Source of the DNA: an uncultured Cellvibrio sp.
GTDB lineage: Bacteria > Pseudomonadota > Gammaproteobacteria > Pseudomonadales > Cellvibrionaceae
Length of the DNA stretch: 40,422 nucleotides
NCBI GenBank assembly: GCA_946481095.1
Contig: CAMLML010000038.1
Coordinates: forward strand, 1 to 40,422
Reading direction: 5' to 3'
The notes under the pieces: generated by a model
What the model was told of the DNA's origin: nothing
Databases searched by the model: none
The model's input: only the letters and a program-made list of their open reading frames with translations
Shown here: positions 1-10,208 of the stretch, piece after piece
Numbering within the stretch: position 1 is the stretch's first letter
Layout of the letters: each line of letters starts with the position of its first letter
Position numbers and translations under genes: made by a program

Positions 1-1407
1 GAAACAGAAGACGCTTACGGATTTTTTGAAGATGCTGAATCTAGTCAACAAGAAGCCTATGGATTTTTTGAGCAAGTCGCGGTCACAGAATCCCCCGCAA
101 AAAATACCGTCAACAATGAAGTTGCCAACACTCAGTCAGCGCCAGTTGGTGTTCCTGCGACTGCAACCCTGAATTCCGGTTCTGGTAAAACAATAAAATC
201 GGTTGAGGCTTCCGAAAGCTCATCCATTCGTGTGGATGTATCCAAAGTTGATCAATTAATTAATCTGGTGGGTGAAATTGTCATTACCCAATCCATGATG
301 AATTTAATTGGCAAAAGTATTGAAGGCAGTTTGGGTGAAAAATACCAAAGCATAGCGGCTGAACTGGAGCGTAATACGCGTGAAATTCAGGAGGCAGTGA
401 TGTCAATTCGCATGCTGCCGATTTCGTTTGTATTCAATCGATTTCCGCGAGTAGTTCGCGATCTCTCACAAAAATTGGGCAAATCAATTGATTTGATTAT
501 TGAAGGTGGAGAAACCGAACTGGATAAAGGTTTAACCGAAAAATTGGTTGATCCACTTACACATTTGGTCAGAAATTCTATTGATCACGGTATAGAGTCT
601 GCCGATGTTCGTGTTGCTAATGGAAAAAACCCAACGGGCAAGGTAATTCTACGTGCTGCACAGCAAGGTGGCAGTATCGTCATCAGTATTACTGATGATG
701 GTGCCGGTTTAAATCGCGAAAAAATTCTGCAAAAAGCCCGCGAAAAAAACATCTCTATTGCTGATAACCCAGCGGATGCCGAAGTTTGGCAATTAATTTT
801 CTCTCCAGGATTCTCTACGGCAGAACATGTTACGGATGTGTCCGGTCGTGGTGTCGGTATGGATGTTGTTAAACGCAATGTACAAAGTTTGGGTGGGCGC
901 ATTGATATAGATTCTGTTGCAGGAAAAGGCGCAACTTTTACGATTCGATTGCCGCTGACTCTGGCAATAGTCGATGGTATGGGAGTATCTGTAGGTTCCC
1001 AGACTTTTATTATTCCGTTGGTCAATATCATTGAATCCATGCAGCCAGCGGAAAAAGATATCAAAACCTTGGTAGGGGACGATCAATTATTATTGGTGCG
1101 TGATCAGTATTGGCCCATTTTGCCGCTCTATAAATCCATGCAACTTGAACCTGATTTTACCGAGGTACATAAGGGTATTGCGGTTTTAATTGAAACCAAT
1201 AAACATAAATTTGCACTTTTTGTTGATGCCTTGGTGGGGCAACAACAAGTCGTGATCAAAAGTCTTGAACAACATTATAAGCGTGTGCAGGGCGTAGCAG
1301 GTGCAACCATTATGGGCGACGGTAGTGTTGCGTTGATCTTGGACGTTGAATCACTGGGTATGAATATCTCCAAAACCAATCACGATTATCTCGCAAAAGC
1401 GGGATAA
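1..1407 (+). CDS. cheA: Chemotaxis histidine kinase CheA (5' end outside window)
   Basis: CheA autophosphorylates on an N-terminal Hpt histidine and passes phosphate to CheY and CheB. The reading frame is open from base 1, so only the C-terminal part is present. In order it shows a P2/P3 linker with two AYGFFE copies, the dimerisation helix (DVSKVDQLINLVGEI), the HATPase domain (N box HLVRNSIDHGIE, G1 DDGAGL, G2 GRGVGMDVVK, then GKGATFTIRLPLTLAI) and a C-terminal CheW-like P5 domain. The Hpt domain must lie upstream of the window. It heads a collinear cheA-cheW-receptor-cheR-cheD-cheB cluster, the order seen in the P. aeruginosa che2 locus. A gap of about 170 bp to cheW could hold a second promoter, but none was clear. 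Confidence 0.96.
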   Translation, partial: ETEDAYGFFEDAESSQQEAYGFFEQVAVTESPAKNTVNNEVANTQSAPVGVPATATLNSGSGKTIKSVEASESSSIRVDVSKVDQLINLVGEIVITQSMMNLIGKSIEGSLGEKYQSIAAELERNTREIQEAVMSIRMLPISFVFNRFPRVVRDLSQKLGKSIDLIIEGGETELDKGLTEKLVDPLTHLVRNSIDHGIESADVRVANGKNPTGKVILRAAQQGGSIVISITDDGAGLNREKILQKAREKNISIADNPADAEVWQLIFSPGFSTAEHVTDVSGRGVGMDVVKRNVQSLGGRIDIDSVAGKGATFTIRLPLTLAIVDGMGVSVGSQTFIIPLVNIIESMQPAEKDIKTLVGDDQLLLVRDQYWPILPLYKSMQLEPDFTEVHKGIAVLIETNKHKFALFVDALVGQQQVVIKSLEQHYKRVQGVAGATIMGDGSVALILDVESLGMNISKTNHDYLAKAG

Positions 1408-1579
1408 GTATTTTTGTGAGTCTACATTTTAAAAATCGATAATGTCTGTCTGATTGGCAATAGTATCTTTTCGCCAAAATCATCTTCCGTATTCATTAAA
1501 TTTTTAATTATAAATCTTGCCTGCTGAAAATTTTAACTACACTTAGTCCATCAGATAATTTACCACTATGAGGTATTGC

Positions 1580-2080
1580 ATGATGGAGCAAGCCATTCAA
1601 ACCGCAAAAACAATGACTCCCGATCAGGAGTTTCTTACCTTCACTTTGGGTGACGAAAACTATGCTCTGGATATTTTGACCGTAAAGGAAATTCGCGGTT
1701 ACGAATCCCCGACAAAAATTGCCAATGCTCCACCGTTTATTAAAGGCGTAATCAATTTGCGTGGCGATATAGTTCCCATTGTCGATATGCGCATTAAATT
1801 TAATGTAGGCCAAGCCACCTACGATGAATTCACCATTGTGATTGTGTTGCACATACACAACCGAATTGTGGGGGTAGTCGTTGACGGTGTTTCAGATGTG
1901 GTGAGTTTAAATAAAGATCAATTGCGTCCACCACCCGATTTTGGTGTGGCCTTTGATAGCCGTTATCTTTTGGGTTTGGCGACCATCAATGAGCAAATGA
2001 TTATTCTGGTTGATATTAACGAATTAATTTCCAGCGACGAAATGGGGCTTTTTGATAAAGCCTCTGTTATCAAGGAATAA
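1580..2080 (+). CDS. cheW: Chemotaxis adaptor protein CheW
   Basis: CheW bridges receptor signalling tips and the CheA P5 domain. The protein is 166 aa and is one CheW fold: EFLTFTLGDENYALDI near the N-terminus, then ANAPPFIKGVINLRGDIVPI and a C-terminal IILVDINELI. An in-frame ATG at 1568 exists, but a TGAGG at 1569-1573 sits 6 nt before the ATG at 1580, so I chose 1580 (MMEQAIQ). The stop codon directly abuts the start of the first receptor gene at 2081, which suggests one transcript and probable translational coupling. Confidence 0.95.
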   Translation: MMEQAIQTAKTMTPDQEFLTFTLGDENYALDILTVKEIRGYESPTKIANAPPFIKGVINLRGDIVPIVDMRIKFNVGQATYDEFTIVIVLHIHNRIVGVVVDGVSDVVSLNKDQLRPPPDFGVAFDSRYLLGLATINEQMIILVDINELISSDEMGLFDKASVIKE

Positions 2081-4432
2081 ATGATGCAAATGAGTTTAAG
2101 AAAACAATTGACCACTATGGCGGTAATTGCATCTTTATCAGTCTTGATACTGGGTTATTGTGCTTACCTGATGGCCAAAAAAGGCAGTATTGGCAGTGAA
2201 CAATATCAAAGTATTGCTTACGCAAATGAATTAACCGCCGACATACTTCCGCCACCTTTATTTATGGTGGAAATGATGATGAAGGTAGAAGCCCTGCCGC
2301 TGACCGAAAATAAAGATGAAGTTACTCAATTGGTGTCTGAAATAAAACAACACATGAAGGATTACGAATTACGCAAAGATCGATGGATTGGTTCTGATGA
2401 CGTTCCTGTCGCTATCAAACAATTTATTAGTAAAGATCTTGATGTGCCTTCACAGGAGTTCATTAGTTACGTCAATGGCACGATTATCCCGCTGACTGAA
2501 AAGAATGAAACGGAAAGTTACACTGCTGTACTGAATGTAGCAAAACATAAATACATGGATCATAAAACAGAAATAGATAAGTTGGTTGTGCTTGCCAATA
2601 ATCTCGCCAAAGAACAAGCAGAAAAAGGCAGTTCGTTAGTATCTTTACTGGGAAATATTTTATCAGGGGTCGGATTGGTAGCTATCCTGTTAGTGGTGGC
2701 CACATCGGTTATTTTTTCAAAACAAATTCTGTCTAAATTAGGTGGTGATCCTGCTGAACTTCAGTTGATTACATCAGCAATTACTGCCGGTGATTACTCT
2801 ACAAAAATAGATAGCTCAATTTCAGAAGAAAGTGTGTTGGGGGCTATGCGATCCATGCTAATCAGTTTGATTCAAGCCCGTGACACAGCCGTAGAAAATG
2901 CACACATTCGCAGTGCACTGGATTCTGCCTCTACCAATGTAATGATTGCTGATACCACTCGAAACGTAATTTACATGAATAAAGCCGTAGAAAAAATGAT
3001 GTACGAAGCGGAAAGTGAATTGCGAAAAGCATTGCCGCAATTTTCGGCTAATAACATCATCAACAATAAAATGGATATGTTTTATCAGGATTCAAATCAT
3101 CAGGGTCAGATGATTGAAAACCTAACCTCTACCCAGACTACGCAAACTCAACTCGGTCGTTATCATTTTAGATTAATGGCCAGCCCGATCTATGCGAGCG
3201 ATAAAAAACGACTGGGAACTGTATTGGAATGGTTGGATAGAACCCAGGAAATCAATGCTGAACAGGAAGTCAGTCAGTTAGTCGAAAGGGCAGCTTCAGG
3301 CGATTTTACCGGTAAAATCAATACTGAAAATAAAACCGGATTTTTTCTGAAAATTGCAGAAAATCTCAATGCATTGGTAAACAACGCCGATAAAGGCCTC
3401 AATGATATTGCACGTGTGTTAGGGGCTATTGCTAAAGGTGATCTGACTGAAAAAATTACCGAGGATTACACGGGCACTTTTGCTGAGCTTAAAAATTATT
3501 GCAATGAAACAACAGAAAGTTTAACGGTAATGATGAGCGATATTCGCACGGCTGCGGAAACGATTTTTACAGCTTCCAGTGAAATCGCACAAGGCAATGC
3601 AGATTTGTCGTCGCGCACAGAACAACAAGCTGCCAATTTGGAGGAAACAGCATCCAGTATGGAGGAGTTGACTTCAACCGTAAAACTCAATGCGGATAAT
3701 GCCAAACAAGCGAATGTGTTGGCAGAAAAAGCTTCCAGTGTTGCGACTAATGGTGGTTCCCTGATTCAACAAGTCGTTGTTACCATGAATGATATTAATC
3801 ATTCTGCACAAAAAATCAGTGACATTATCAGTGTCATAGATGGCATCGCTTTTCAAACCAATATTCTTGCATTAAATGCTGCGGTTGAAGCGGCAAGAGC
3901 GGGTGATCAGGGGCGTGGATTCGCAGTGGTGGCATCAGAGGTGCGTACCTTGGCGCAACGTTCAGCAAATGCGGCTAAAGATATCAAATCCTTAATTAAT
4001 GATTCTGTACAAAAAATCGAAAGTGGAAATTCACTGGTGAATAAATCCGGTGAAACCATGAAAGATATTGTGGATTCGATTAAGCGAGTCAACGACATCA
4101 TGTCAGAAATAGCGGCAGCATCAAATGAACAGTCAGTGGGTATTGAAGAGGTCTCAACAGCTATATCGCAAATGGATGAAATGACACAACAAAATGCGGC
4201 TCTGGTAGAAGAGGCCGCAGCCGCAGCAGAAAGCATGCAATCACAAGCTGATCAATTAACGCGTAATGTTGCTCAATTCAAATTATCCAATAATCAGCAA
4301 TCACGCTCCTCTGCGCCACAGCGTTTGTCTCTACCGCCAAAAGATAATCGTCAAGCAGTTGCCACTACAAAATCTACCAATAAGTTAATGCCTTCTAAAC
4401 CCAATACTGAGGATGAGTGGGAAACCTTTTAG
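2081..4432 (+). CDS. Methyl-accepting chemotaxis protein 1, membrane-bound, PAS-containing
   Basis: The protein is 783 aa. It has a membrane segment near residues 13-32, a periplasmic part of about 150 residues, and a second segment near 188-212. A HAMP-like start (KLGGDPAEL) and a PAS-like region (about 275-395, with VMIADTTRNVIYMNKAVEKM) follow. Another HAMP-like stretch ([16 protein letters not shown]) leads into the cytoplasmic signalling coiled coil, whose hairpin tip is [20 protein letters not shown]. The C-terminus is EDEWETF, which matches the WETF-type pentapeptide that tethers CheR in E. coli Tsr/Tar. AAGGA before the ATG is the ribosome-binding site. The signalling half is almost identical to the next two receptors, but the periplasmic domain differs, so the ligand probably differs. 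The ligand cannot be named from sequence. Confidence 0.95.
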   Translation: MMQMSLRKQLTTMAVIASLSVLILGYCAYLMAKKGSIGSEQYQSIAYANELTADILPPPLFMVEMMMKVEALPLTENKDEVTQLVSEIKQHMKDYELRKDRWIGSDDVPVAIKQFISKDLDVPSQEFISYVNGTIIPLTEKNETESYTAVLNVAKHKYMDHKTEIDKLVVLANNLAKEQAEKGSSLVSLLGNILSGVGLVAILLVVATSVIFSKQILSKLGGDPAELQLITSAITAGDYSTKIDSSISEESVLGAMRSMLISLIQARDTAVENAHIRSALDSASTNVMIADTTRNVIYMNKAVEKMMYEAESELRKALPQFSANNIINNKMDMFYQDSNHQGQMIENLTSTQTTQTQLGRYHFRLMASPIYASDKKRLGTVLEWLDRTQEINAEQEVSQLVERAASGDFTGKINTENKTGFFLKIAENLNALVNNADKGLNDIARVLGAIAKGDLTEKITEDYTGTFAELKNYCNETTESLTVMMSDIRTAAETIFTASSEIAQGNADLSSRTEQQAANLEETASSMEELTSTVKLNADNAKQANVLAEKASSVATNGGSLIQQVVVTMNDINHSAQKISDIISVIDGIAFQTNILALNAAVEAARAGDQGRGFAVVASEVRTLAQRSANAAKDIKSLINDSVQKIESGNSLVNKSGETMKDIVDSIKRVNDIMSEIAAASNEQSVGIEEVSTAISQMDEMTQQNAALVEEAAAAAESMQSQADQLTRNVAQFKLSNNQQSRSSAPQRLSLPPKDNRQAVATTKSTNKLMPSKPNTEDEWETF

Positions 4433-4468
4433 TGAATAAATTTCTTTTTTAGAGAGATCGGAGTCTTT

Positions 4469-6796
4469 ATGAATTTTCGTAAAAAGCTCTATGCGCTTGC
4501 AGGATTGGGGCTATTTTCATCGTTGCTGATTGCGTTAGTTGGATTGTATGCAGAAAGTAAGCTAATCAATTCCAGTTCAAAGCAATTGCTGATTAGCTCT
4601 GCTCTTAAAAATCATATGGATGTTGATATGATGCATGATGCGATACGCGGTGACATTCTGGCTACTCTTTTGGCTGCCGCGAAAAATGATCAGGAAGGAA
4701 TAGTTAAAGCCAAATCTGATTTAGATGAGCACAGTGAAAATATTCGTGCGTCCTATGAGGCCAATAACAAATTGGTGTTAGATGCCGATGTAAAAAATCT
4801 GCTCAAAAATCTTGAACCTGCCGTAAATGCCTATGTTGATTCAGCAGAAAAGCTAATTCTTTCAGCAGAAAAAGATCCGTCCGCAGCTGAAATGATGCTA
4901 CCTGCATTCAATGAGGCATTTGAGGGATTAGAGGATGAGGCGGGTAAGGTTGCCTCAAAAATAGAAGAAATTGTTGCTTTACGAGAAAAAGAAAATTCGG
5001 AAGCCGTTGATTCAGTACAACTATTCTCATGGCTTATTTTAATAATGTCTGCTGCAATTTTAATTATTTTTAGTTTTTATACGATTAAAAACATATTAAA
5101 TCAATTGGGTGGCGATCCCAGTGTTCTTCAATCTGCTGCTATCAAGGTAAGTGGCGGAGACTATAACATTGAACTGCCTCCATCAAATACCAGCAGCGTC
5201 ATGTCAGCCATGACTACAATGATTTCTTCAATAAAAACCAGTATGGCTGAAGCTGCACATAACCAACGAATTAAAAATGCCCTTGATGTCACATCAAGCA
5301 ACGTAATGTTAGCAGATGCAAACCGAAATATTATTTACATGAATAAATCGATCGAAAAGATGCTTCGGACCATGGAAAGTGAATTGAGGAGAGATTTACA
5401 GCATTTTGCAGTCGATAAGGTTGTTGGAAGCAATATGGATATTTTTCATAAAAATCCATCACAGCAAAACAATTTATTGAATAGCCTGAACAGTACTCAT
5501 GTAGGTAATATCCAGGTCGGAGGTAAAAAAATTCGTTTGACTACCAACCCAATCTTTAGTGAAAGCGGTGAGAGGCTTGGTTCAGTCGTTGAATGGTTGG
5601 ATCGTACAGCAGAAATGGCCGCTGAAAGCGAAGTGAGTGATTTAGTCAGTGCTGCAGCTTCAGGAAATTTCAGTATACGCATAGATACACTAGGAAAAGA
5701 CGGATTTTTCCTAAAATTGGCTGAAGGTTTAAACCAGTTAGTGAACACCGCCGACAAGGGTTTAAATGATGTTGCTCGCGTGTTAGGTGCGATTGCCAAG
5801 GGAGATTTAACAGAAAAGGTCGATGCTGATTATTCCGGAACTTTTGGTGATTTAAAAAATTATTGCAATGATACAACTGAAAGCTTAACAACGATGTTGG
5901 GTGATATTCGCAACGCCGCAGAAATGATTTTCACAGCCTCCAGTGAAATTGCACAGGGCAATGCTGATCTTTCATCGCGTACCGAACAGCAAGCAGCCAA
6001 TTTGGAAGAAACAGCTTCTAGCATGGAAGAGCTGACCTCAACAGTGAAATTAAATGCAGACAATGCGAAACAAGCCAATGTATTAGCTGAAAAAGCATCC
6101 AGTGTTGCGACAGACGGTGGCTCGTTAATTCAACAAGTCGTCAACACCATGAACGATATCAATCAGTCGGCTCGCAAAATCAGCGACATTATTGGTGTGA
6201 TTGATGGCATTGCTTTCCAAACCAATATCCTTGCTTTAAATGCGGCCGTTGAAGCGGCAAGAGCGGGTGATCAAGGGCGCGGTTTCGCAGTCGTGGCATC
6301 GGAAGTTCGCACGCTCGCACAACGTTCTGCCAATGCGGCAAAAGATATCAAAGCCTTGATTAATGATTCCGTTGAAAAAATTGAAAGTGGAAATTCACTG
6401 GTGAATAAATCCGGTGAAACCATGAAAGATATAGTGGATTCAATTAAGCGTGTTAACGACATAATGTCAGAAATCGCAGCAGCTTCAAATGAACAATCGA
6501 CAGGAATCGAAGAGGTTTCTACTGCTGTATCGCAAATGGATGAAATGACGCAACAAAATGCAGCATTGGTTGAGGAAGCGGCAGCAGCGGCAGAAAGTTT
6601 GCAATCACAAGCCGATCAACTATCGCGCAGTGTTGCGCAATTTAAATTATCGAATAATAAGCAATTGAGATTGAATTCGTCTTCTCGATTGCTTGCACCA
6701 TCCAAAGAAAGTCGTCAAGTTTCTTCGCCTGGGAAACCTACGAGGAAGTTATCACCACCAAAATCCAATGCTGAGGATGAGTGGGAAACCTTTTAA
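4469..6796 (+). CDS. Methyl-accepting chemotaxis protein 2, membrane-bound, PAS-containing
   Basis: The protein is 775 aa with the same plan as the receptor before it: a membrane segment near residues 10-28, a mainly helical periplasmic part ([18 protein letters not shown], which resembles a four-helix-bundle sensor), and a second segment near 188-207. Then come KQ/NQLGGDP HAMP-like sequence, a PAS-like region ([20 protein letters not shown]), HAMP-like [16 protein letters not shown] and the signalling hairpin. It ends in EDEWETF. GGAG at 4460-4463, 5 nt before the ATG, is the ribosome-binding site. It is clearly a tandem duplicate of receptor 1: the PAS and signalling regions align throughout, while the periplasmic sequences have diverged. 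Confidence 0.95.
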   Translation: MNFRKKLYALAGLGLFSSLLIALVGLYAESKLINSSSKQLLISSALKNHMDVDMMHDAIRGDILATLLAAAKNDQEGIVKAKSDLDEHSENIRASYEANNKLVLDADVKNLLKNLEPAVNAYVDSAEKLILSAEKDPSAAEMMLPAFNEAFEGLEDEAGKVASKIEEIVALREKENSEAVDSVQLFSWLILIMSAAILIIFSFYTIKNILNQLGGDPSVLQSAAIKVSGGDYNIELPPSNTSSVMSAMTTMISSIKTSMAEAAHNQRIKNALDVTSSNVMLADANRNIIYMNKSIEKMLRTMESELRRDLQHFAVDKVVGSNMDIFHKNPSQQNNLLNSLNSTHVGNIQVGGKKIRLTTNPIFSESGERLGSVVEWLDRTAEMAAESEVSDLVSAAASGNFSIRIDTLGKDGFFLKLAEGLNQLVNTADKGLNDVARVLGAIAKGDLTEKVDADYSGTFGDLKNYCNDTTESLTTMLGDIRNAAEMIFTASSEIAQGNADLSSRTEQQAANLEETASSMEELTSTVKLNADNAKQANVLAEKASSVATDGGSLIQQVVNTMNDINQSARKISDIIGVIDGIAFQTNILALNAAVEAARAGDQGRGFAVVASEVRTLAQRSANAAKDIKALINDSVEKIESGNSLVNKSGETMKDIVDSIKRVNDIMSEIAAASNEQSTGIEEVSTAVSQMDEMTQQNAALVEEAAAAAESLQSQADQLSRSVAQFKLSNNKQLRLNSSSRLLAPSKESRQVSSPGKPTRKLSPPKSNAEDEWETF

Positions 6797-6818
6797 TTGT
6801 TAGATAGGAGATTATGAG

Positions 6819-8672
6819 ATGAAAATTTTAAAATCGATTGCAGCAAGTATTGATTCAACGAAAGTTCATGTCAGCAAAGAAGAATTGATTGATCTCAAGG
6901 GGAAATTTACTGCGATTGTGAAATCACAGGCAGTGATTGAATTCGACCTTAAAGGGAATATTCTTTGGGCGAATGACAATTTTCTTTCTGCTCTGGGTTA
7001 TTCATTAGATGAAATAAAAGGAAAGCATCATGGAATGTTTGTTGATGCCGATTATAGGAATAGTTTGGAATATAGAAAATTCTGGGAAAAATTAAGTTCT
7101 GGATTATTTGATGATGGGCAATACAAACGCATAACAAAATCTGGCAATGAAATTTGGATTCAGGCTAGTTATAACCCGGTTTTTGATGATAACAACAGGC
7201 CCTATAAAGTTGTAAAATTCGCAACGGATATTACTGCTCAAAAAATACGAAATGCGGACTTTGAAGGTCAGTTGAAAGCTATATCAACTTCGCAAGCTGT
7301 AATTGAATTCAGCTTGGATGGAACCATAATTGATGCGAATGATAATTTTCTGCGAACACTTGGCTATTCACTGAACGAAGTGAAAGGTCGCCATCATAGT
7401 TTATTCGTTGATTCAGAATACCGTAACTCAATTGAATACTCTCAATTTTGGAAAAAACTTTCAGATGGGCAATATCACGCAGGCCGGTTTCCCAGAGTTG
7501 CAAAAAATGGGAACACTATTTGGATACAAGCCAGTTACAACCCGATTATGGATCTAAATGGTCGGGCCTATAAGGTGGTGAAATATGCAAGTGATATTAC
7601 AGAACAAGTGAATTCTGAAATTCAGTTAAAAGAAACTGTGAATGAAATTAAAGAAGTTATTGGTGCTGCCGCGGAAAACGACCTATCAAAACGTGTGGAA
7701 ACTGAAGGTAAGAAAGCAGATATGGCCTCTTTGTCAGAGGCTGTAAATTCTTTGCTGGATACTATTTCAGATGTGGTAGAAAGTATAAAAACTGCTGCTG
7801 ATACTATTTTTACTGCATCCAGTGAGATTGCACAAGGTAACACCGACCTTTCATCGCGCACGGAACAGCAGGCTGCGAATTTGGAAGAAACTGCGTCGAG
7901 TATGGAAGAGTTGACGTCAACAGTAAAATTAAATGCAGATAATGCGAAACAAGCCAATGTGTTAGCAGAACAAGCATCGAAGGTTGCAACTGATGGTGGT
8001 GGTTTGATTAAGCAAGTTGTTGTAACTATGGATGATATTAATCAATCTGCAAAAAAAATCAGTGACATTATTGGTGTGATTGATGGCATCGCTTTTCAAA
8101 CCAATATCCTTGCATTAAATGCCGCCGTTGAAGCGGCAAGAGCGGGAGATCAAGGGCGCGGTTTCGCAGTAGTGGCATCTGAAGTTCGTACGCTCGCACA
8201 ACGTTCTGCCAATGCGGCAAAAGATATTAAATCCCTGATTAATGATTCTGTGCAAAAAATTGCAACGGGCAATTCCCTAGTGAATAAATCCGGCGATACT
8301 ATGCAAGAAATTGTCAATTCGATTAAGCGCGTTAACGACATTATGTCGGAAATAGCAGCAGCTTCGAAGGAGCAATCAACAGGCATAGAAGAAATTTCAA
8401 CTGCAGTATCGCAAATGGATGAAATGACGCAACAAAATGCAGCATTGGTTGAAGAAGCGGCAGCAGCGGCAGAAAGTTTGCAATCACAAGCAGATGAACT
8501 GACTCGCAATGTGTCGAAATTTAAATTGTCAGCGGGTCAACAATCGCGAATTGTATCTGCTCCGAAGTTATCAACCCCGACTAAAGCTGGTGCATCTGCC
8601 TTTGCAGCAAAACCGACTAAAAAATTGTCACCACCTAAGTCCAATGCTGAAGATGAGTGGGAAACCTTTTGA
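6819..8672 (+). CDS. Soluble receptor with two PAS domains and MCP signalling domain (BdlA-like)
   Basis: The protein is 617 aa with no membrane segment, so it should be cytoplasmic. Two consecutive PAS/PAC modules (about residues 28-145 and 150-265) are clearly duplicates: both have a SQAVIEF start, a NDNFL segment, an IWIQASYNP segment and a final DIT. A short HAMP-like helix and the standard signalling hairpin follow, and the protein ends in EDEWETF. The PAS-PAS-MCP layout without membrane segments is that of BdlA, the biofilm dispersion receptor of P. aeruginosa, and of Aer-like redox sensors. A bound cofactor (heme or FAD) is possible but not shown. AGGAG at 6806-6810 is the ribosome-binding site. 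Confidence 0.93.
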   Translation: MKILKSIAASIDSTKVHVSKEELIDLKGKFTAIVKSQAVIEFDLKGNILWANDNFLSALGYSLDEIKGKHHGMFVDADYRNSLEYRKFWEKLSSGLFDDGQYKRITKSGNEIWIQASYNPVFDDNNRPYKVVKFATDITAQKIRNADFEGQLKAISTSQAVIEFSLDGTIIDANDNFLRTLGYSLNEVKGRHHSLFVDSEYRNSIEYSQFWKKLSDGQYHAGRFPRVAKNGNTIWIQASYNPIMDLNGRAYKVVKYASDITEQVNSEIQLKETVNEIKEVIGAAAENDLSKRVETEGKKADMASLSEAVNSLLDTISDVVESIKTAADTIFTASSEIAQGNTDLSSRTEQQAANLEETASSMEELTSTVKLNADNAKQANVLAEQASKVATDGGGLIKQVVVTMDDINQSAKKISDIIGVIDGIAFQTNILALNAAVEAARAGDQGRGFAVVASEVRTLAQRSANAAKDIKSLINDSVQKIATGNSLVNKSGDTMQEIVNSIKRVNDIMSEIAAASKEQSTGIEEISTAVSQMDEMTQQNAALVEEAAAAAESLQSQADELTRNVSKFKLSAGQQSRIVSAPKLSTPTKAGASAFAAKPTKKLSPPKSNAEDEWETF

Positions 8673-8713
8673 TGTGTTATTAGCGTTTTATTGTTATCAG
8701 CTTGGGGTTAAAC

Positions 8714-9559
8714 GTGATTCAAAATTTTGAAAAAAATTCAATACCAACTGAGAGAGAATTTATTTATACTGATGCTGATTTTGAACGCGTCCGCAAAATT
8801 ATTTATAAAAAAGCGGGAATCAATTTATCAGATAGCAAAAAACAATTGGTTTACAGCCGTTTGGCGAGGCGTTTACGTGCTTTGGGATTGCCAGATTTTG
8901 TTGCGTATTTGTCTTATCTGGAATCTACAGATGATGAGCAACAGGAATTTGTAAATGCTTTAACAACAAATCTCACTGCGTTTTTTAGAGAAGAGCATCA
9001 TTTTAAAATTCTGTTCGACTTTGCAAAGCATTTCAAACATAACCGAAACTTGCGAGTCTGGTGTGCAGCATCCAGTACCGGTGAAGAACCTTATTCAATT
9101 GCAATTACCTTGGCAGAAGCCTTTGGACGTTATGATCCTCCTGTTGAAATTATTGCTTCGGATATCGATAGTAATGTATTAAATGAAGCCAGTAGCGGTG
9201 TCTATAATTTTAGCCGTATCGAGAATTTGAGTTATGAAAGAAAAAAGCAATTTTTTCTCAAAGGAAAAGGAGAACAGTCTGGAAAAGTTAAAATTTCATC
9301 CGATTTACGCAAGCTGATTGAATTTAAGAAAATTAATTTGTTGGATAACCATTGGCCTTTAACCGGGCATTTCGATGTCATTTTTTGTCGCAATGTGATG
9401 ATTTATTTTGACAAGGCAACACAATTACGATTATTGGAAAAAATGATCCGATTGATGGATAAAGACGGGTTATATATCGCTGGTCATTCCGAGAGTTTTA
9501 CCCAAGCGAGTCATTTGGTAAAACTGGTTGGCAAAACAACTTACAGGCTGGTGTCGTGA
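8714..9559 (+). CDS. cheR: Chemotaxis protein methyltransferase CheR
   Basis: CheR transfers methyl groups from SAM to receptor glutamates. The 281-aa protein has the helical N-terminal domain (YKKAGINLSDSKKQLVYSRLARRLRALG), the TTNLTAFFRE stretch, the SAM-binding motif RVWCAASSTGEEPYSIA and CRNVMIYFD. The family's beta subdomain, which binds receptor pentapeptides, fits the WETF tails of the three receptors just upstream. I chose the GTG at 8714, because GGGG at 8704-8707 is 6 nt before it. A TTG at 8702 is in frame but has no ribosome-binding site. Confidence 0.95.
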   Translation: MIQNFEKNSIPTEREFIYTDADFERVRKIIYKKAGINLSDSKKQLVYSRLARRLRALGLPDFVAYLSYLESTDDEQQEFVNALTTNLTAFFREEHHFKILFDFAKHFKHNRNLRVWCAASSTGEEPYSIAITLAEAFGRYDPPVEIIASDIDSNVLNEASSGVYNFSRIENLSYERKKQFFLKGKGEQSGKVKISSDLRKLIEFKKINLLDNHWPLTGHFDVIFCRNVMIYFDKATQLRLLEKMIRLMDKDGLYIAGHSESFTQASHLVKLVGKTTYRLVS

Positions 9560-9575
9560 ATAGCAGGATAAACCA

Positions 9576-10187
9576 ATGAAACTGGATGATAACGTACATC
9601 TAGCACTCAATATTTATTATGACCGCCACTTTGATAAACAGGCAGTCAAAATATTACCTGGTGAATATTATGTAACGACAGGTGATAAATTAATTGTCAC
9701 AGTTTTGGGATCTTGTGTTGCAGTTTGTTTGCGTGACAAGTACACAGGCGTTGGGGGCATGAATCACTTTTTGTTACCGAATGATGGCAGTAATGAAACC
9801 GGGTTGTTAACAGAATCTGCACGCTATGGCGTTTATGCAATGGAATTACTGATTAACCACTTGTTAAAATTAGGCGCTAACCGTAACCGTTTTGAAGCGA
9901 AAGTATTTGGTGGTGGCAATGTATTGCGTGGTATGACAGTTAATAATGTAGGGCAGCGCAACGCAGAATTTGTTTTGGATTATTTGGGCAACGAGTCTAT
10001 TCCCGTAGTCGCAAAAGATTTATTGGATGAGTATCCACGAAAAGTGTATTTTTTTCCTGATTCAGGAAAGGTTATGGTGAAGAAAATTAAATCGATCAAT
10101 AACTCCACTATTCTTGATCGTGAAAGTGAGTATCGTATGCGCGTGAAATACACACCAAAATCCGGTGATATTGAATTATTTACCTGA
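9576..10187 (+). CDS. cheD: Chemoreceptor glutamine deamidase CheD
   Basis: CheD deamidates selected receptor glutamines to glutamates. The 203-aa protein carries the family's catalytic signature TVLGSCVAVCLRDK (Cys47) and GGMNHFLLP (His64). These are followed by RYGVYAMELLINHLLKLGA and KVFGGGNVL. AGGA lies about 9 nt upstream of the ATG. Its place between cheR and cheB matches the che2-type cluster of Pseudomonas. The C-terminal tail of about 40 residues beyond the usual core is charged and unassigned. Confidence 0.94.
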   Translation: MKLDDNVHLALNIYYDRHFDKQAVKILPGEYYVTTGDKLIVTVLGSCVAVCLRDKYTGVGGMNHFLLPNDGSNETGLLTESARYGVYAMELLINHLLKLGANRNRFEAKVFGGGNVLRGMTVNNVGQRNAEFVLDYLGNESIPVVAKDLLDEYPRKVYFFPDSGKVMVKKIKSINNSTILDRESEYRMRVKYTPKSGDIELFT

Positions 10188-10208
10188 TAAAAACCAAGGC
10201 GAAATTTC

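Noticed and set aside
1408..1579. Promoter for a second transcript before cheW
   Set aside because: No convincing -35/-10 pair or flagellar sigma-28 type sequence was found, so I left it unannotated.
3496..4236. Antisense reading frames of about 70-110 aa in the receptor genes
   Set aside because: They recur at equivalent places in all three homologous receptors, so they are shadows of a conserved coding sequence and have no ribosome-binding sites of interest.
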